From: an uncultured Erysipelotrichaceae bacterium
Lineage (GTDB): Bacteria > Bacillota_I > Bacilli_A > Erysipelotrichales > Erysipelotrichaceae
Assembly: GCA_937902945.1 (NCBI GenBank)
Contig: CALEMD010000150.1
Span: 1 to 7,934, forward strand
Length of the DNA: 7,934 nucleotides
Reading direction: 5' to 3'
Of the stretch, positions 1-6,266 are shown one piece after another. Made by a program: the position numbers and the translations under genes. The notes below the pieces were generated by a model. That model was given only the letters and a program-made list of their open reading frames with translations. It made no database searches and was not told the DNA's origin. Position 1 is the stretch's first letter. Each line of letters starts with the position of its first letter.

Positions 1-192
1 AATAACGATATGGATGGTCTGAAGACAAAGATGGATGAACTTGAAAAAGCAGCCAATGATATGGCTCAGTCCATGTATCAGTCAGAACAGGCACAGGGTG
101 CACCGGAAGGCGCAGCAGGTGCTGATGCCTATGCAAACGCTGGAAAAAATGGCGATGATGTAGTTGACGCGGATTTCAAGGAAAAGAAATAA
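1..192 (+). CDS. dnaK: Chaperone protein DnaK (Hsp70), C-terminal fragment
   Basis: This is the last 63 codons of a gene that begins before the window; the reading frame is open from base 1 and ends at TAA 190-192. The fragment covers the end of the helical lid of Hsp70 (residues resembling DGLKTKMDELEKAANDMAQSMYQ), then a low-complexity Ala/Gly-rich linker and the acidic tail VVDADFKEKK. That tail matches the usual bacterial DnaK ending VVDADFxE, which in the family is the conserved C-terminal segment after the disordered linker. DnaK is the cytoplasmic ATP-dependent chaperone that works with DnaJ and GrpE. The position directly before dnaJ on the same strand supports the call. The ATPase and substrate-binding domains lie outside the window. 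Confidence 0.95.
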   Translation, partial: NNDMDGLKTKMDELEKAANDMAQSMYQSEQAQGAPEGAAGADAYANAGKNGDDVVDADFKEKK

Positions 193-198
193 AGATCA

Positions 199-236
199 AA
201 GACAGAGTTCCTGGATGCGTTCCGGGAACTTGTCTT
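199..236 (+). promoter_or_regulatory. Long hairpin in the dnaK-dnaJ spacer
   Basis: The arms 199-214 and 222-236 can form 15 pairs (one of them G-U) with a single bulged G at 205 and a seven-base loop at 215-221. It is followed by CTTTCAG, not a run of T, so it is a poor intrinsic terminator. A second, weaker six-pair hairpin (233-238 with 242-247) shares bases with its 3' arm, so the two cannot both form fully. I infer an mRNA-stabilising or processing element, or a partial terminator, that sets the DnaK:DnaJ ratio. Confidence 0.5.
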
Positions 237-256
237 CTTTCAGAAGAAAACAGAAG

Positions 257-262
257 TATAAT
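257..262 (+). promoter_or_regulatory. Possible internal -10 box before dnaJ
   Basis: A perfect TATAAT lies 32 bases before the dnaJ start codon, which would put a transcript start near 268. No acceptable -35 is found 16-18 bases upstream (the region reads CTTCTT), and no TG extension precedes it. This may be a weak secondary promoter for dnaJ-clpB or a chance match in an AT-rich spacer. Confidence 0.25.
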
Positions 263-294
263 GATTAATAACAGTTGAGAAAGGGAAGTCAGAT

Positions 295-1449
295 ATGGCT
301 GAAAAAAGAGATTACTATGAAGTGCTGGGGGTATCAAAAAGCGCAAGCGACGATGAAATAAAAAAAGCCTATCGGTCCCTGGCAAAGAAATATCATCCGG
401 ATGTGAATAAAGCACCGGATGCTGAAGCAAAATTCAAGGAAATCAATGAAGCATATGAAGTCCTTGGAGACGCAAAGAAGAGACAGACATATGACCAGTT
501 TGGATTTGCCGGTATGGATGGATCCAATCCGAATGGCGGGTTCAATGGCTTTTCACAGGGAACAGGCGGATTTGATGATCTGAATGATATCTTCTCCTCG
601 TTCTTTGGCGGCGGCGGCATGGGAGGCATGGGAGGACAGGAGCAATACTCTTCCCGCAGCAATCAGCCTCGCAAGGGACAGGATAGATACATGAAGATGA
701 ATGTCAGCTTCATGGATGCCTGCTTTGGCAAGACTGAGAGCATCAATCTGACAGTAGACGAGCAGTGTCCGCAGTGCAAAGGCACTGGCGCTGCAAATCC
801 GGAAGATGTTCAGACATGTCCTACATGTCATGGTTCAGGTACTGTTATAACCCAGCAGCGTACAGCTTTCGGCGTATTCCGCTCACAGGGCGTATGTCCT
901 GAATGTCACGGTACCGGTCATAAGATCAAGCATCTGTGCCCACGCTGCGGAGGCAATGGCTACGAGCATAAAAGAGTCAGTGTCGATGTGAAGATTCCAG
1001 CTGGCATTGCTGGAGGTCAGCAGCTGCGGGTATCCGGCAAGGGTGAACGTGGAGAAAATGGCGGACCTAATGGAGACCTGTATATTGAAATCAATGTACT
1101 TCCGCACGATAAATTTATCCGTGATGGCAAGAACATACTTTTAGATATTCCTGTATCTGCTGTTGATGCTACTTTGGGTATCAGTGTTGATGTACCGACA
1201 ATCCGCGGAGAAGTGTCCATGAAGATTCCAGCCGGTACACAGGATGGCACTCAGCTGCGTCTCAAGGAACAGGGGGTACCTGATATCCGCGGCGGCAAAA
1301 ACGGAGATCAGCTTGTTAGAATCAAGATTGAAGTGGACCGCAAATTGACTTCAAAAGAAAAAGAACTGTATCGTCAGCTGCAGATGCTGCAGGGTGAAGG
1401 CGGAAAAGAGAATATATTCTCACGTTTCAAGAGAAATTTCCGCGCATAA
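295..1449 (+). CDS. dnaJ: Chaperone protein DnaJ (Hsp40, type I)
   Basis: This 384-residue co-chaperone stimulates the DnaK ATPase and delivers unfolded clients to it in the cytoplasm. The N-terminal J domain (about residues 5-70) contains the invariant HPD triad at 34-36. A Gly/Phe-rich region follows (about 71-115), including the GGGGMGGMGG stretch encoded by two tandem copies of a 9-base unit (616-624 and 625-633). The zinc-finger domain has all four CxxCxGxG motifs at 158-165, 175-182, 201-208 and 215-222, which makes it a complete type I DnaJ. The two beta-rich C-terminal substrate-binding domains extend to about 355, and total length is normal for the family. ATG 295 is chosen because an AAGGGAAG ribosome site (281-288) sits at good distance and the J domain begins at once (RDYYEVLGV). 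It follows dnaK by 102 bases and precedes clpB by 44, so co-transcription is likely. Confidence 0.97.
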   Translation: MAEKRDYYEVLGVSKSASDDEIKKAYRSLAKKYHPDVNKAPDAEAKFKEINEAYEVLGDAKKRQTYDQFGFAGMDGSNPNGGFNGFSQGTGGFDDLNDIFSSFFGGGGMGGMGGQEQYSSRSNQPRKGQDRYMKMNVSFMDACFGKTESINLTVDEQCPQCKGTGAANPEDVQTCPTCHGSGTVITQQRTAFGVFRSQGVCPECHGTGHKIKHLCPRCGGNGYEHKRVSVDVKIPAGIAGGQQLRVSGKGERGENGGPNGDLYIEINVLPHDKFIRDGKNILLDIPVSAVDATLGISVDVPTIRGEVSMKIPAGTQDGTQLRLKEQGVPDIRGGKNGDQLVRIKIEVDRKLTSKEKELYRQLQMLQGEGGKENIFSRFKRNFRA

Positions 1450-1480
1450 TCCTGATTCAGGCATCTTCAGCTTCATGATC

Positions 1481-1485
1481 GGAGG
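1481..1485 (+). promoter_or_regulatory. Ribosome binding site that fixes the clpB start
   Basis: GGAGG lies 8 bases before ATG 1494. An in-frame GTG at 1485-1487 is also possible as a start but overlaps the Shine-Dalgarno itself, so it cannot use it. This decides for ATG 1494 and removes three residues (GTG-Gln-Asn) from the longest open frame. Confidence 0.8.
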
Positions 1486-1493
1486 TGCAAAAT

Positions 1494-4049
1494 ATGAATA
1501 TAGAACAGATGACAGAACAGCTGCAGGCCATCATTATGGCGGCACTGCAGAAAACACAGGAAAAGCATAATCCGGAACTGTGTCCGGAACATGTTCTTTC
1601 AGCGATGCTGAATGACAGCGGACTTGATGGAATATGGGAAAGAATGAAACTGAATAAAAATGAACTGATACAGAGTGCAGAGCAGGCAGTTGACAGACTG
1701 CCTGAAAGCTCTCAGGATCAGCCAAGTCTTTCTTCATCTTTGAACAGCGGCTATCAGAAAGCACTCGACTATATGAAGAAGCAGGGCGATACATATATGA
1801 GCACAGCAGCTCTTCTGATTGGCTTGCTGAAAACAGATACTCCGGCAATCAAAGAGATGATGCGTCAATACGGTTTTTCTGCTGCAGATGCTGAAAAAGC
1901 AGAAGAAGATCGCAGAGGAGGAATGAAGATGGAGGACAAAGGCAACGAAGGACAGCTGGACGCACTGAAAAAGTACGGCCATGACATGGTTCAGGATGTT
2001 AAGGATGGAAAGATAGATCCGGTTATCGGCAGAGATGATGAGATAAGAAGAGTGATTGAAATACTTTCTCGCAAGACAAAGAATAATCCAGTGCTGATCG
2101 GTGAACCGGGTGTCGGCAAGACTGCCATTGTTGAAGGACTGGCATGGCGCATCATGAAAGGTGATGTACCGCTTGGACTCAAGGATAAAAGACTGATCGA
2201 ACTGGATATGGGATCTTTGATAGCTGGGGCTAAATACCGCGGTGAATTCGAAGAACGTCTGAAGGGCGTACTGAATGCTGTTAAGAAAGCAGACGGAAAT
2301 ATCATTCTCTTTATTGATGAAATTCATAATCTTGTAGGTGCAGGAAAGACGGAAGGCAGCATGGATGCTGCAAATCTGCTCAAGCCAATGCTTGCTAGAG
2401 GAGAACTGAAATGCATCGGTGCGACGACATTTGATGAATACAGGAAATATATTGAAAAAGACAGAGCACTGGAAAGACGTTTTCAAAAAATACAAGTCAG
2501 TGAACCGACAGTTCAGGATACCATTTCTATACTGCGTGGATTGAAGGATCGCTTTGAAAGCCATCATGGTGTTCAGATTAAGGATGAGTCCGTTATTGCG
2601 GCAGCAACTTTATCTGATAGATACATTACGGATCGCTTTCTGCCGGATAAGGCAATTGATCTGATTGATGAGGCATGCGCATGCATCCGTGTTGAAATGG
2701 ATTCCATGCCGGCGGATCTTGATGAATTGGACAGAAAGATCATGACCCTGCAGATTGAAGAAACTTCTCTGAAAGATGAAACGGATGAGAAGACGAAAGT
2801 CCGCAGAGAACAGATCAGAAAAGAACTTGCTGATCTGAATGAGCAGAAAGAAGTAAAGTTCAGCAAGTGGCAGGCAGAAAAGAAGGAACTAGACAGTGTC
2901 AAGAGCTCGCGTGAGGAACTGGAGAAGGCTAAGCTGCAGCTTACTACTGCGCAGAATGATGCCGACTATGAAAAAGCGGCTAAGCTGAAATACGATACAA
3001 TTCCTGCTCTGGAGAAGAAAATCAATGACGCTTCATTGAAGGAGCACAAAGATGCAATGATCCAGGAAGTCGTGGACGAAGAGATGATCGCAAAGATCGT
3101 ATCTCGCTGGACCCATATTGACGTATCCAGACTGATGAGCAGCGACAGAGCTAAGATACTTCATCTGCCTGAAGTTCTTCGTCAGAGAGTCATGGGACAG
3201 GATGAGGCATTGGAATTGGTATCTGATGCAATTATGCGTTCTAAGGCAAACATTCAGGATGAAAACAGACCGCTGGGATCATTCCTGTTTCTTGGTCCGA
3301 CAGGTGTAGGCAAAACAGAAGTTGCAAAAGCACTAGCCCAGCAGCTGTTTGATGATGAAAATAAGATCATCCGCATCGATATGTCTGAATACATGGAAAA
3401 ATTCAGTGTATCTCGATTGATCGGAGCTCCTCCAGGATATGTAGGCTATGAAGAAGGAGGACAGCTTACCGAAGCGGTAAGACGCAGTCCGTATTCCATT
3501 GTTCTTCTTGATGAAGTCGAAAAAGCCCATCCGGATGTTTTCAATATACTTCTGCAGATACTGGATGATGGCAGAATTACAGACTCAAAAGGAGTTACAG
3601 TTGACTTCAAGAATACAATCATTATCATGACAAGCAACCTTGGTTCACAATACGCATTTGACACTGACAAGGAAGAACGCCAGAAGCATTATATGGATGA
3701 AGTGCACAAGTTCTTCAAACCTGAATTTGTAAATCGTATTGATGAAATCATCGTCTTCAATGCATTGAATGATACGGTTCTGAAAGAGATTGCGGATAAA
3801 TTCCTGAAACAGCTTGCGGATCGTCTGCATGAAAAAGACATCAGCCTGAAGATTACCGATAAGGCAAAGGCAAGAATCATTCAGTGCGGTGTTGATCCAG
3901 TATTTGGAGCGAGACCTATGAAGCGGCATATTCAGAGAACTATTGAAACTGAGATTGCCCGCAAGGTTATTGAAGATCCAAATATTGCTGGCAAGACAAT
4001 CACTGTTGATGCAGATGATGAAAAGTATATTCTGAGTGTCAGCAGATAA
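1494..4049 (+). CDS. clpB: ATP-dependent disaggregase ClpB (Hsp100)
   Basis: This 851-residue AAA+ protein threads aggregated proteins through a hexameric pore and refolds them with DnaK/DnaJ. Numbered from ATG 1494, the N domain spans about 1-145. The first ATPase module has Walker A GEPGVGKT at 203-210, Walker B ILFIDE at 271-276 and arginine-finger region ALERRF at about 325-330. The charged coiled-coil middle domain covers about 405-520; its presence at full length separates ClpB from ClpA and ClpC. The second module has Walker A GPTGVGKT at 601-608, pore loop GYVGYEEGG at about 648-656, Walker B VLLDE at 670-674 and sensor-2 GARPMKR near the end. I see no ClpP-binding IGF/LGF loop after the TSNLG motif, which agrees with a ClpP-independent disaggregase. 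No CtsR-type direct heptad repeat or CIRCE element is visible in the 44-base gap after dnaJ, so expression probably comes from the dnaK operon promoter outside the window. A terminator follows directly. Confidence 0.97.
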   Translation: MNIEQMTEQLQAIIMAALQKTQEKHNPELCPEHVLSAMLNDSGLDGIWERMKLNKNELIQSAEQAVDRLPESSQDQPSLSSSLNSGYQKALDYMKKQGDTYMSTAALLIGLLKTDTPAIKEMMRQYGFSAADAEKAEEDRRGGMKMEDKGNEGQLDALKKYGHDMVQDVKDGKIDPVIGRDDEIRRVIEILSRKTKNNPVLIGEPGVGKTAIVEGLAWRIMKGDVPLGLKDKRLIELDMGSLIAGAKYRGEFEERLKGVLNAVKKADGNIILFIDEIHNLVGAGKTEGSMDAANLLKPMLARGELKCIGATTFDEYRKYIEKDRALERRFQKIQVSEPTVQDTISILRGLKDRFESHHGVQIKDESVIAAATLSDRYITDRFLPDKAIDLIDEACACIRVEMDSMPADLDELDRKIMTLQIEETSLKDETDEKTKVRREQIRKELADLNEQKEVKFSKWQAEKKELDSVKSSREELEKAKLQLTTAQNDADYEKAAKLKYDTIPALEKKINDASLKEHKDAMIQEVVDEEMIAKIVSRWTHIDVSRLMSSDRAKILHLPEVLRQRVMGQDEALELVSDAIMRSKANIQDENRPLGSFLFLGPTGVGKTEVAKALAQQLFDDENKIIRIDMSEYMEKFSVSRLIGAPPGYVGYEEGGQLTEAVRRSPYSIVLLDEVEKAHPDVFNILLQILDDGRITDSKGVTVDFKNTIIIMTSNLGSQYAFDTDKEERQKHYMDEVHKFFKPEFVNRIDEIIVFNALNDTVLKEIADKFLKQLADRLHEKDISLKITDKAKARIIQCGVDPVFGARPMKRHIQRTIETEIARKVIEDPNIAGKTITVDADDEKYILSVSR

Positions 4050-4064
4050 CTCGCTGATGAAATG

Positions 4065-4095
4065 AAAAGAGCTTTGAAAATTCAAAGCTCTTTTT
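4065..4095. terminator. Bidirectional intrinsic terminator between clpB and the HAD gene
   Basis: The perfect inverted repeat 4065-4078 / 4081-4094 has the core GAGCTTTGAA / TTCAAAGCTC. It ends in five T on the plus strand (4091-4095) and reads into four T on the minus strand (complement of 4065-4068). It sits between two convergent genes. The stop codon of the minus-strand gene (4094-4096) lies within its edge, so one element can stop both transcripts. Confidence 0.9.
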
Positions 4096-4945
4096 AAGTT
4101 ATGCTGTGATCTGCAGCAAGCAGATTGTTCTGCAGCCATACTGCTACACCATCATGATCATGAGACAATGTAACAGCATCTGCAGCTTTTTTTGTTTTTG
4201 GCATGGCGTTTGCCATGGCAATTCCTGTACCGCATATCTGCAGCATTGATATATCATTTTCTCCATCTCCGAATGAGATGCATTGCTCAGCGGCAATGTT
4301 TTCAAGTTCCATGATCTTTCTGATGGATTCTCCTTTAGATATACCCAGTCTTTGAACTTCCAGCCACTGCTTGGAAACGAAAAATGAAGTGCATCTGTCA
4401 GATGGAAGTTCTTTGGCAATTTTTTTCAGTATGCCATAGGTGGAACAGAAGCAGACCTTTGCCGCAGAGGATGGCAGAGAAGCCATTGGATCGGAAGTGA
4501 TTGCGCGCTTATGAACAGGCATCTGCTTTGAAATCCACCGGAGGTTCTGCAGACGGCTGAAGATATCCGCAAAAAGAATATACTTTCTGCTGGCAGCTGT
4601 GATGCTTCGAGTCTGATCATGATAATTCATCATGACCATATGTGTATCAAGAAGTGAGCATAGATACTGAAGATCTTCTGTTATCAGCTTATCTTTTTCG
4701 TAATGAAGTCCATTTTTACAGCAGAATAGATCCTGTCCGTTCAGACATGAAGCATAATCAAAAAGATCAGCATCCACATGCTGAAGAATTGATGAAAGAG
4801 GACGGCCTGAACAGATAGCAACAAGAATGCCTTTGCTGCGGATCATGCGAAGTGTATTTTTAGATGTGCTGCTGATCTCTCCTTTGCTGTTCAGAAGAGT
4901 TCCATCAAGGTCACAGCAGATCAGTTTTGCATTCGAATAAGTCAT
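4094..4945 (-). CDS. Cof-type HAD-IIB family phosphatase
   Basis: This 283-residue haloacid-dehalogenase-type hydrolase probably dephosphorylates small cytoplasmic phosphometabolites such as sugar phosphates, phosphorylated vitamins or flavin precursors; the exact substrate cannot be read from sequence. All four HAD motifs are visible: motif I DLDGT with nucleophile D12 and acid/base D14; motif II SGR at 46-48; motif III lysine K204 in ISKGESI; and motif IV GDGEND at 226-231, which binds magnesium. The GDxxND form and the large cap inserted between motifs II and III place it in subclass IIB (Cof/YidA-like), and the length is typical. The start is the only ATG before motif I. No Shine-Dalgarno is visible upstream, and the best promoter places the transcript start almost on the ATG. 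It is cysteine-rich for a cytoplasmic enzyme (for example C10, C11, C75, C76, C165, C167). It is convergent with clpB and divergent from the LUD gene, so it is probably transcribed alone. Confidence 0.9.
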   Translation of the reverse strand: MTYSNAKLICCDLDGTLLNSKGEISSTSKNTLRMIRSKGILVAICSGRPLSSILQHVDADLFDYASCLNGQDLFCCKNGLHYEKDKLITEDLQYLCSLLDTHMVMMNYHDQTRSITAASRKYILFADIFSRLQNLRWISKQMPVHKRAITSDPMASLPSSAAKVCFCSTYGILKKIAKELPSDRCTSFFVSKQWLEVQRLGISKGESIRKIMELENIAAEQCISFGDGENDISMLQICGTGIAMANAMPKTKKAADAVTLSHDHDGVAVWLQNNLLAADHSIT

Positions 4946-4951
4946 GACGCT

Positions 4952-4980
4952 ATTCTAACGATAAAATACAGATTCGGCAA
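4952..4980 (-). promoter_or_regulatory. Promoter of the HAD gene, probably giving a leaderless mRNA
   Basis: On the minus strand, TTGCCG (4980-4975) and TAGAAT (4957-4952) are separated by exactly 17 bases. Start of transcription 6-7 bases after the -10 would fall at about 4945-4946, on or next to the A of the start codon. The lack of a ribosome site before this ATG fits a leaderless transcript. Confidence 0.5.
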
Positions 4981-4987
4981 GCATGCG

Positions 4988-4996
4988 TGGTATAAT
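4988..4996 (+). promoter_or_regulatory. Extended -10 promoter of the LUD-domain gene
   Basis: TGG-TATAAT (4988-4996) is a perfect -10 with the TGn extension, which lowers the need for a -35; only a weak match (TACAGA, 4967-4972) exists upstream. Transcription would begin near 5003. That excludes the upstream in-frame ATGs at 4983 and 4995 as starts of the gene. The -35 of the minus-strand HAD promoter lies 8 bases to the left, so the two promoters are back to back. Confidence 0.6.
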
Positions 4997-5027
4997 GATA
5001 AACAGCAAAGGCAGGGATATAGACAAT

Positions 5028-5660
5028 ATGGATCAGAATGTTCATGCAGTGCGCAGGGCACAGGCTGAAGCCTGTATGATCCGCCTTGAGGCAAACCAAT
5101 TTGAAACACAGTATTTTGACAATTCATCAGATGCACTGTCATTTCTAAAAAAAGCAATTCCCGCAGACAGCACAGTGGGTGTTGGCGGAAGCGAGACTCT
5201 CCGGCAGATACATGCAATTGAATGGCTTGAGAATGAACCGTCGCTGAAGTTCCTTGACCGATATCATGCGGGCAATGAGGAACAGGTACTGCGGGACTCT
5301 CTGACTGCTGATGTGTTTCTCACCAGCAGCAATGCTGTGACAATGAACGGCATGCTGTATAATGTTGATGGCCGCGGCAATCGCATTGCGGCATTGACAT
5401 TCGGTCCGAAGAAAGTCTATGTACTTGTTGGTACGAACAAGATTGTATCTGATATTGATGCGGCAGTACAAAGGGTAAAAACGATTGCTGCACCGGCAAA
5501 CTGCATGAGACTGAAAAGACAGACGCCATGTACAAAGACTGGTGAATGCATGGAATGCAGCTATGATCAGACAATCTGCTCATCGTACGCTGTTACGCGC
5601 AGAAGTCATATAAAAAACAGAATCTGTGTTATCTTTATAAACGAAGAACTGGGTTTCTAA
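5028..5660 (+). CDS. LUD-domain protein (lactate-utilisation LutC/YkgG-like, DUF162)
   Basis: This is a 210-residue single-domain member of the LUD family. In LutABC-type systems LUD proteins take part in L-lactate oxidation, but stand-alone copies like this one are of unknown role. Visible family motifs, numbered from ATG 5028, are GVGGSETL (51-58), LDRYH (76-80), TSSNAVTMNG followed by LYNVDGRGNR (99-119), GPKKVYVLVGTNKIV (126-140) and IAAPAN (153-158). The C-terminus holds a cysteine cluster C168-x5-C174-x2-C177-x6-C184 that could bind a metal or iron-sulfur centre, although binding is inferred only. ATG 5028 is preferred over in-frame ATGs 4983 and 4995 because the extended -10 box overlaps those codons, an AGGGA ribosome site (5013-5017) precedes 5028, and homologues in my memory begin with MDxNV. 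No lutA or lutB partner is present in the window. It is followed after 12 bases by a membrane-protein gene, probably in one operon. Confidence 0.88.
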   Translation: MDQNVHAVRRAQAEACMIRLEANQFETQYFDNSSDALSFLKKAIPADSTVGVGGSETLRQIHAIEWLENEPSLKFLDRYHAGNEEQVLRDSLTADVFLTSSNAVTMNGMLYNVDGRGNRIAALTFGPKKVYVLVGTNKIVSDIDAAVQRVKTIAAPANCMRLKRQTPCTKTGECMECSYDQTICSSYAVTRRSHIKNRICVIFINEELGF

Positions 5661-5672
5661 CAGGAGAAGACA

Positions 5673-6164
5673 ATGAACGATTATGTAAACATTCTGCTTT
5701 GCGCTCTATTCGGCGGCATGGGAATCTGGATGCTGCTGAGCTACTTCAAAACCAATAAAAAGATTTTGATTAAAGACAGGACATGGACATTCTCAAGAGG
5801 ATTGTTTCTAGCGGCTGGCATTGCAGCTGCAGTTACTGTAGTTTTCTATAATACATTTTTAGACTATCTGCGGATTATTACGATGCTTATGGCTATTGCA
5901 GGGTTTCTTCTGATGAGAGACGGCGTTGGTGAGGAAGGAATTGTATCCATGGGCAAGTTCACGCCATGGAAGATGATACGCAATTATGACTGCGGCATGA
6001 ACAAGAAAAAATTCACTGCTATATTCAACTGCAATGACAAGTCTGGAAAAAGCAAAGACACCTATATGTCCTATATCGATTTTGATGTAAAGGATGCGGA
6101 TAAAGTACAGGCATTATTGAAAGAGAAAATTGGCAATAAATACATACGAATGAAGAAGAACTGA
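5673..6164 (+). CDS. Small three-helix membrane protein, function unknown (DUF5673-like)
   Basis: I do not recognise a characterised function for this 163-residue protein. Three hydrophobic helices are visible at about residues 4-24, 43-60 and 65-81. The first two are separated by a short basic stretch (KTNKKILIKDR). A soluble C-terminal domain of about 80 residues follows, starting RDGVGEEGIVSMGKFTPWKMIRNY. The pattern of a hydrophobic hairpin, then G-[IV]-G-E-E-G-I and a PW-x-x-I-x-x-Y stretch, resembles what I remember of the DUF5673 family, but this is unverified. The C-terminal part has a mixed strand/helix feel reminiscent of small membrane-associated PH-like domains. ATG 5673 has a strong AGGAGA ribosome site at 5662-5667 and lies 12 bases after the LUD stop, so the two genes are probably co-transcribed. 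A terminator begins within its stop codon. Confidence 0.75.
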   Translation: MNDYVNILLCALFGGMGIWMLLSYFKTNKKILIKDRTWTFSRGLFLAAGIAAAVTVVFYNTFLDYLRIITMLMAIAGFLLMRDGVGEEGIVSMGKFTPWKMIRNYDCGMNKKKFTAIFNCNDKSGKSKDTYMSYIDFDVKDADKVQALLKEKIGNKYIRMKKN

Positions 6165-6191
6165 CCTGATCACGCATGTGATTGGGTTTTT
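6164..6191 (+). terminator. Intrinsic terminator of the LUD/membrane-protein operon
   Basis: The arms 6164-6173 and 6178-6187 form ten pairs (two G-U) around a GCAT loop, followed by a T run at 6187-6191. The stem starts at the last base of the TGA stop codon. It separates this operon from the NAD-salvage operon, whose promoter begins 8 bases later. Confidence 0.75.
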
Positions 6192-6198
6192 ATATGAA

Positions 6199-6227
6199 TT
6201 GACATCAGATATTGTTTCTTCTATGAT
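6199..6227 (+). promoter_or_regulatory. Consensus sigma-A promoter of the NAD-salvage operon
   Basis: A perfect TTGACA (-35, 6199-6204), a 17-base spacer and TATGAT (-10, 6222-6227) form the best promoter in the window. Transcription should start near 6233-6235, inside the palindrome at 6231-6249. A near-consensus promoter with an operator on the start point is what one expects for a repressor-controlled unit. Confidence 0.85.
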
Positions 6228-6230
6228 ATG

Positions 6231-6249
6231 TATAGTCAAAATGACTATA
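6231..6249 (+). promoter_or_regulatory. Palindromic operator, likely bound by the adjacent NrtR-type regulator
   Basis: TATAGTCA-AAA-TGACTATA is a perfect inverted repeat with 8-base arms and a 3-base centre. It begins 3 bases after the -10 box and ends just before the ribosome site (6251-6260), so it covers about -3 to +16. Size and symmetry fit the roughly 20-bp palindromes of dimeric winged-helix regulators of the NrtR family. Binding by this particular protein is inferred from adjacency. Confidence 0.75.
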
Positions 6250-6266
6250 TGGAAGGAAGAAGATAG

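Noticed and set aside
1485..1493. GTG start for clpB giving three more residues
   Set aside because: The GTG overlaps the GGAGG ribosome site itself, while ATG 1494 is at the right distance from it.
1450..1493. CtsR or CIRCE operator before clpB
   Set aside because: No GGTCAAA-type direct repeat and no TTAGCACTC/GAGTGCTAA repeat are present. The only symmetry is the short CCTGA-T-TCAGG at 1451-1461, too small to interpret.
1734..2567. A 277-codon open frame on the minus strand inside clpB
   Set aside because: It lies wholly antisense to a fully conserved clpB, has no recognisable domain and no ribosome site that stands out, and reads as Phe/Cys/Ile/Ser-rich noise from the opposite strand.
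3645..4139. A 164-codon minus-strand open frame spanning the end of clpB and the terminator
   Set aside because: It overlaps both clpB and the 3' end of the HAD gene in another frame and crosses a strong terminator; the product has no recognisable motif.
4983..5027. Longer N-terminus of the LUD protein from ATG 4983 or 4995
   Set aside because: The consensus extended -10 box covers this stretch, so the transcript would start after these codons; ATG 5028 has its own ribosome site.
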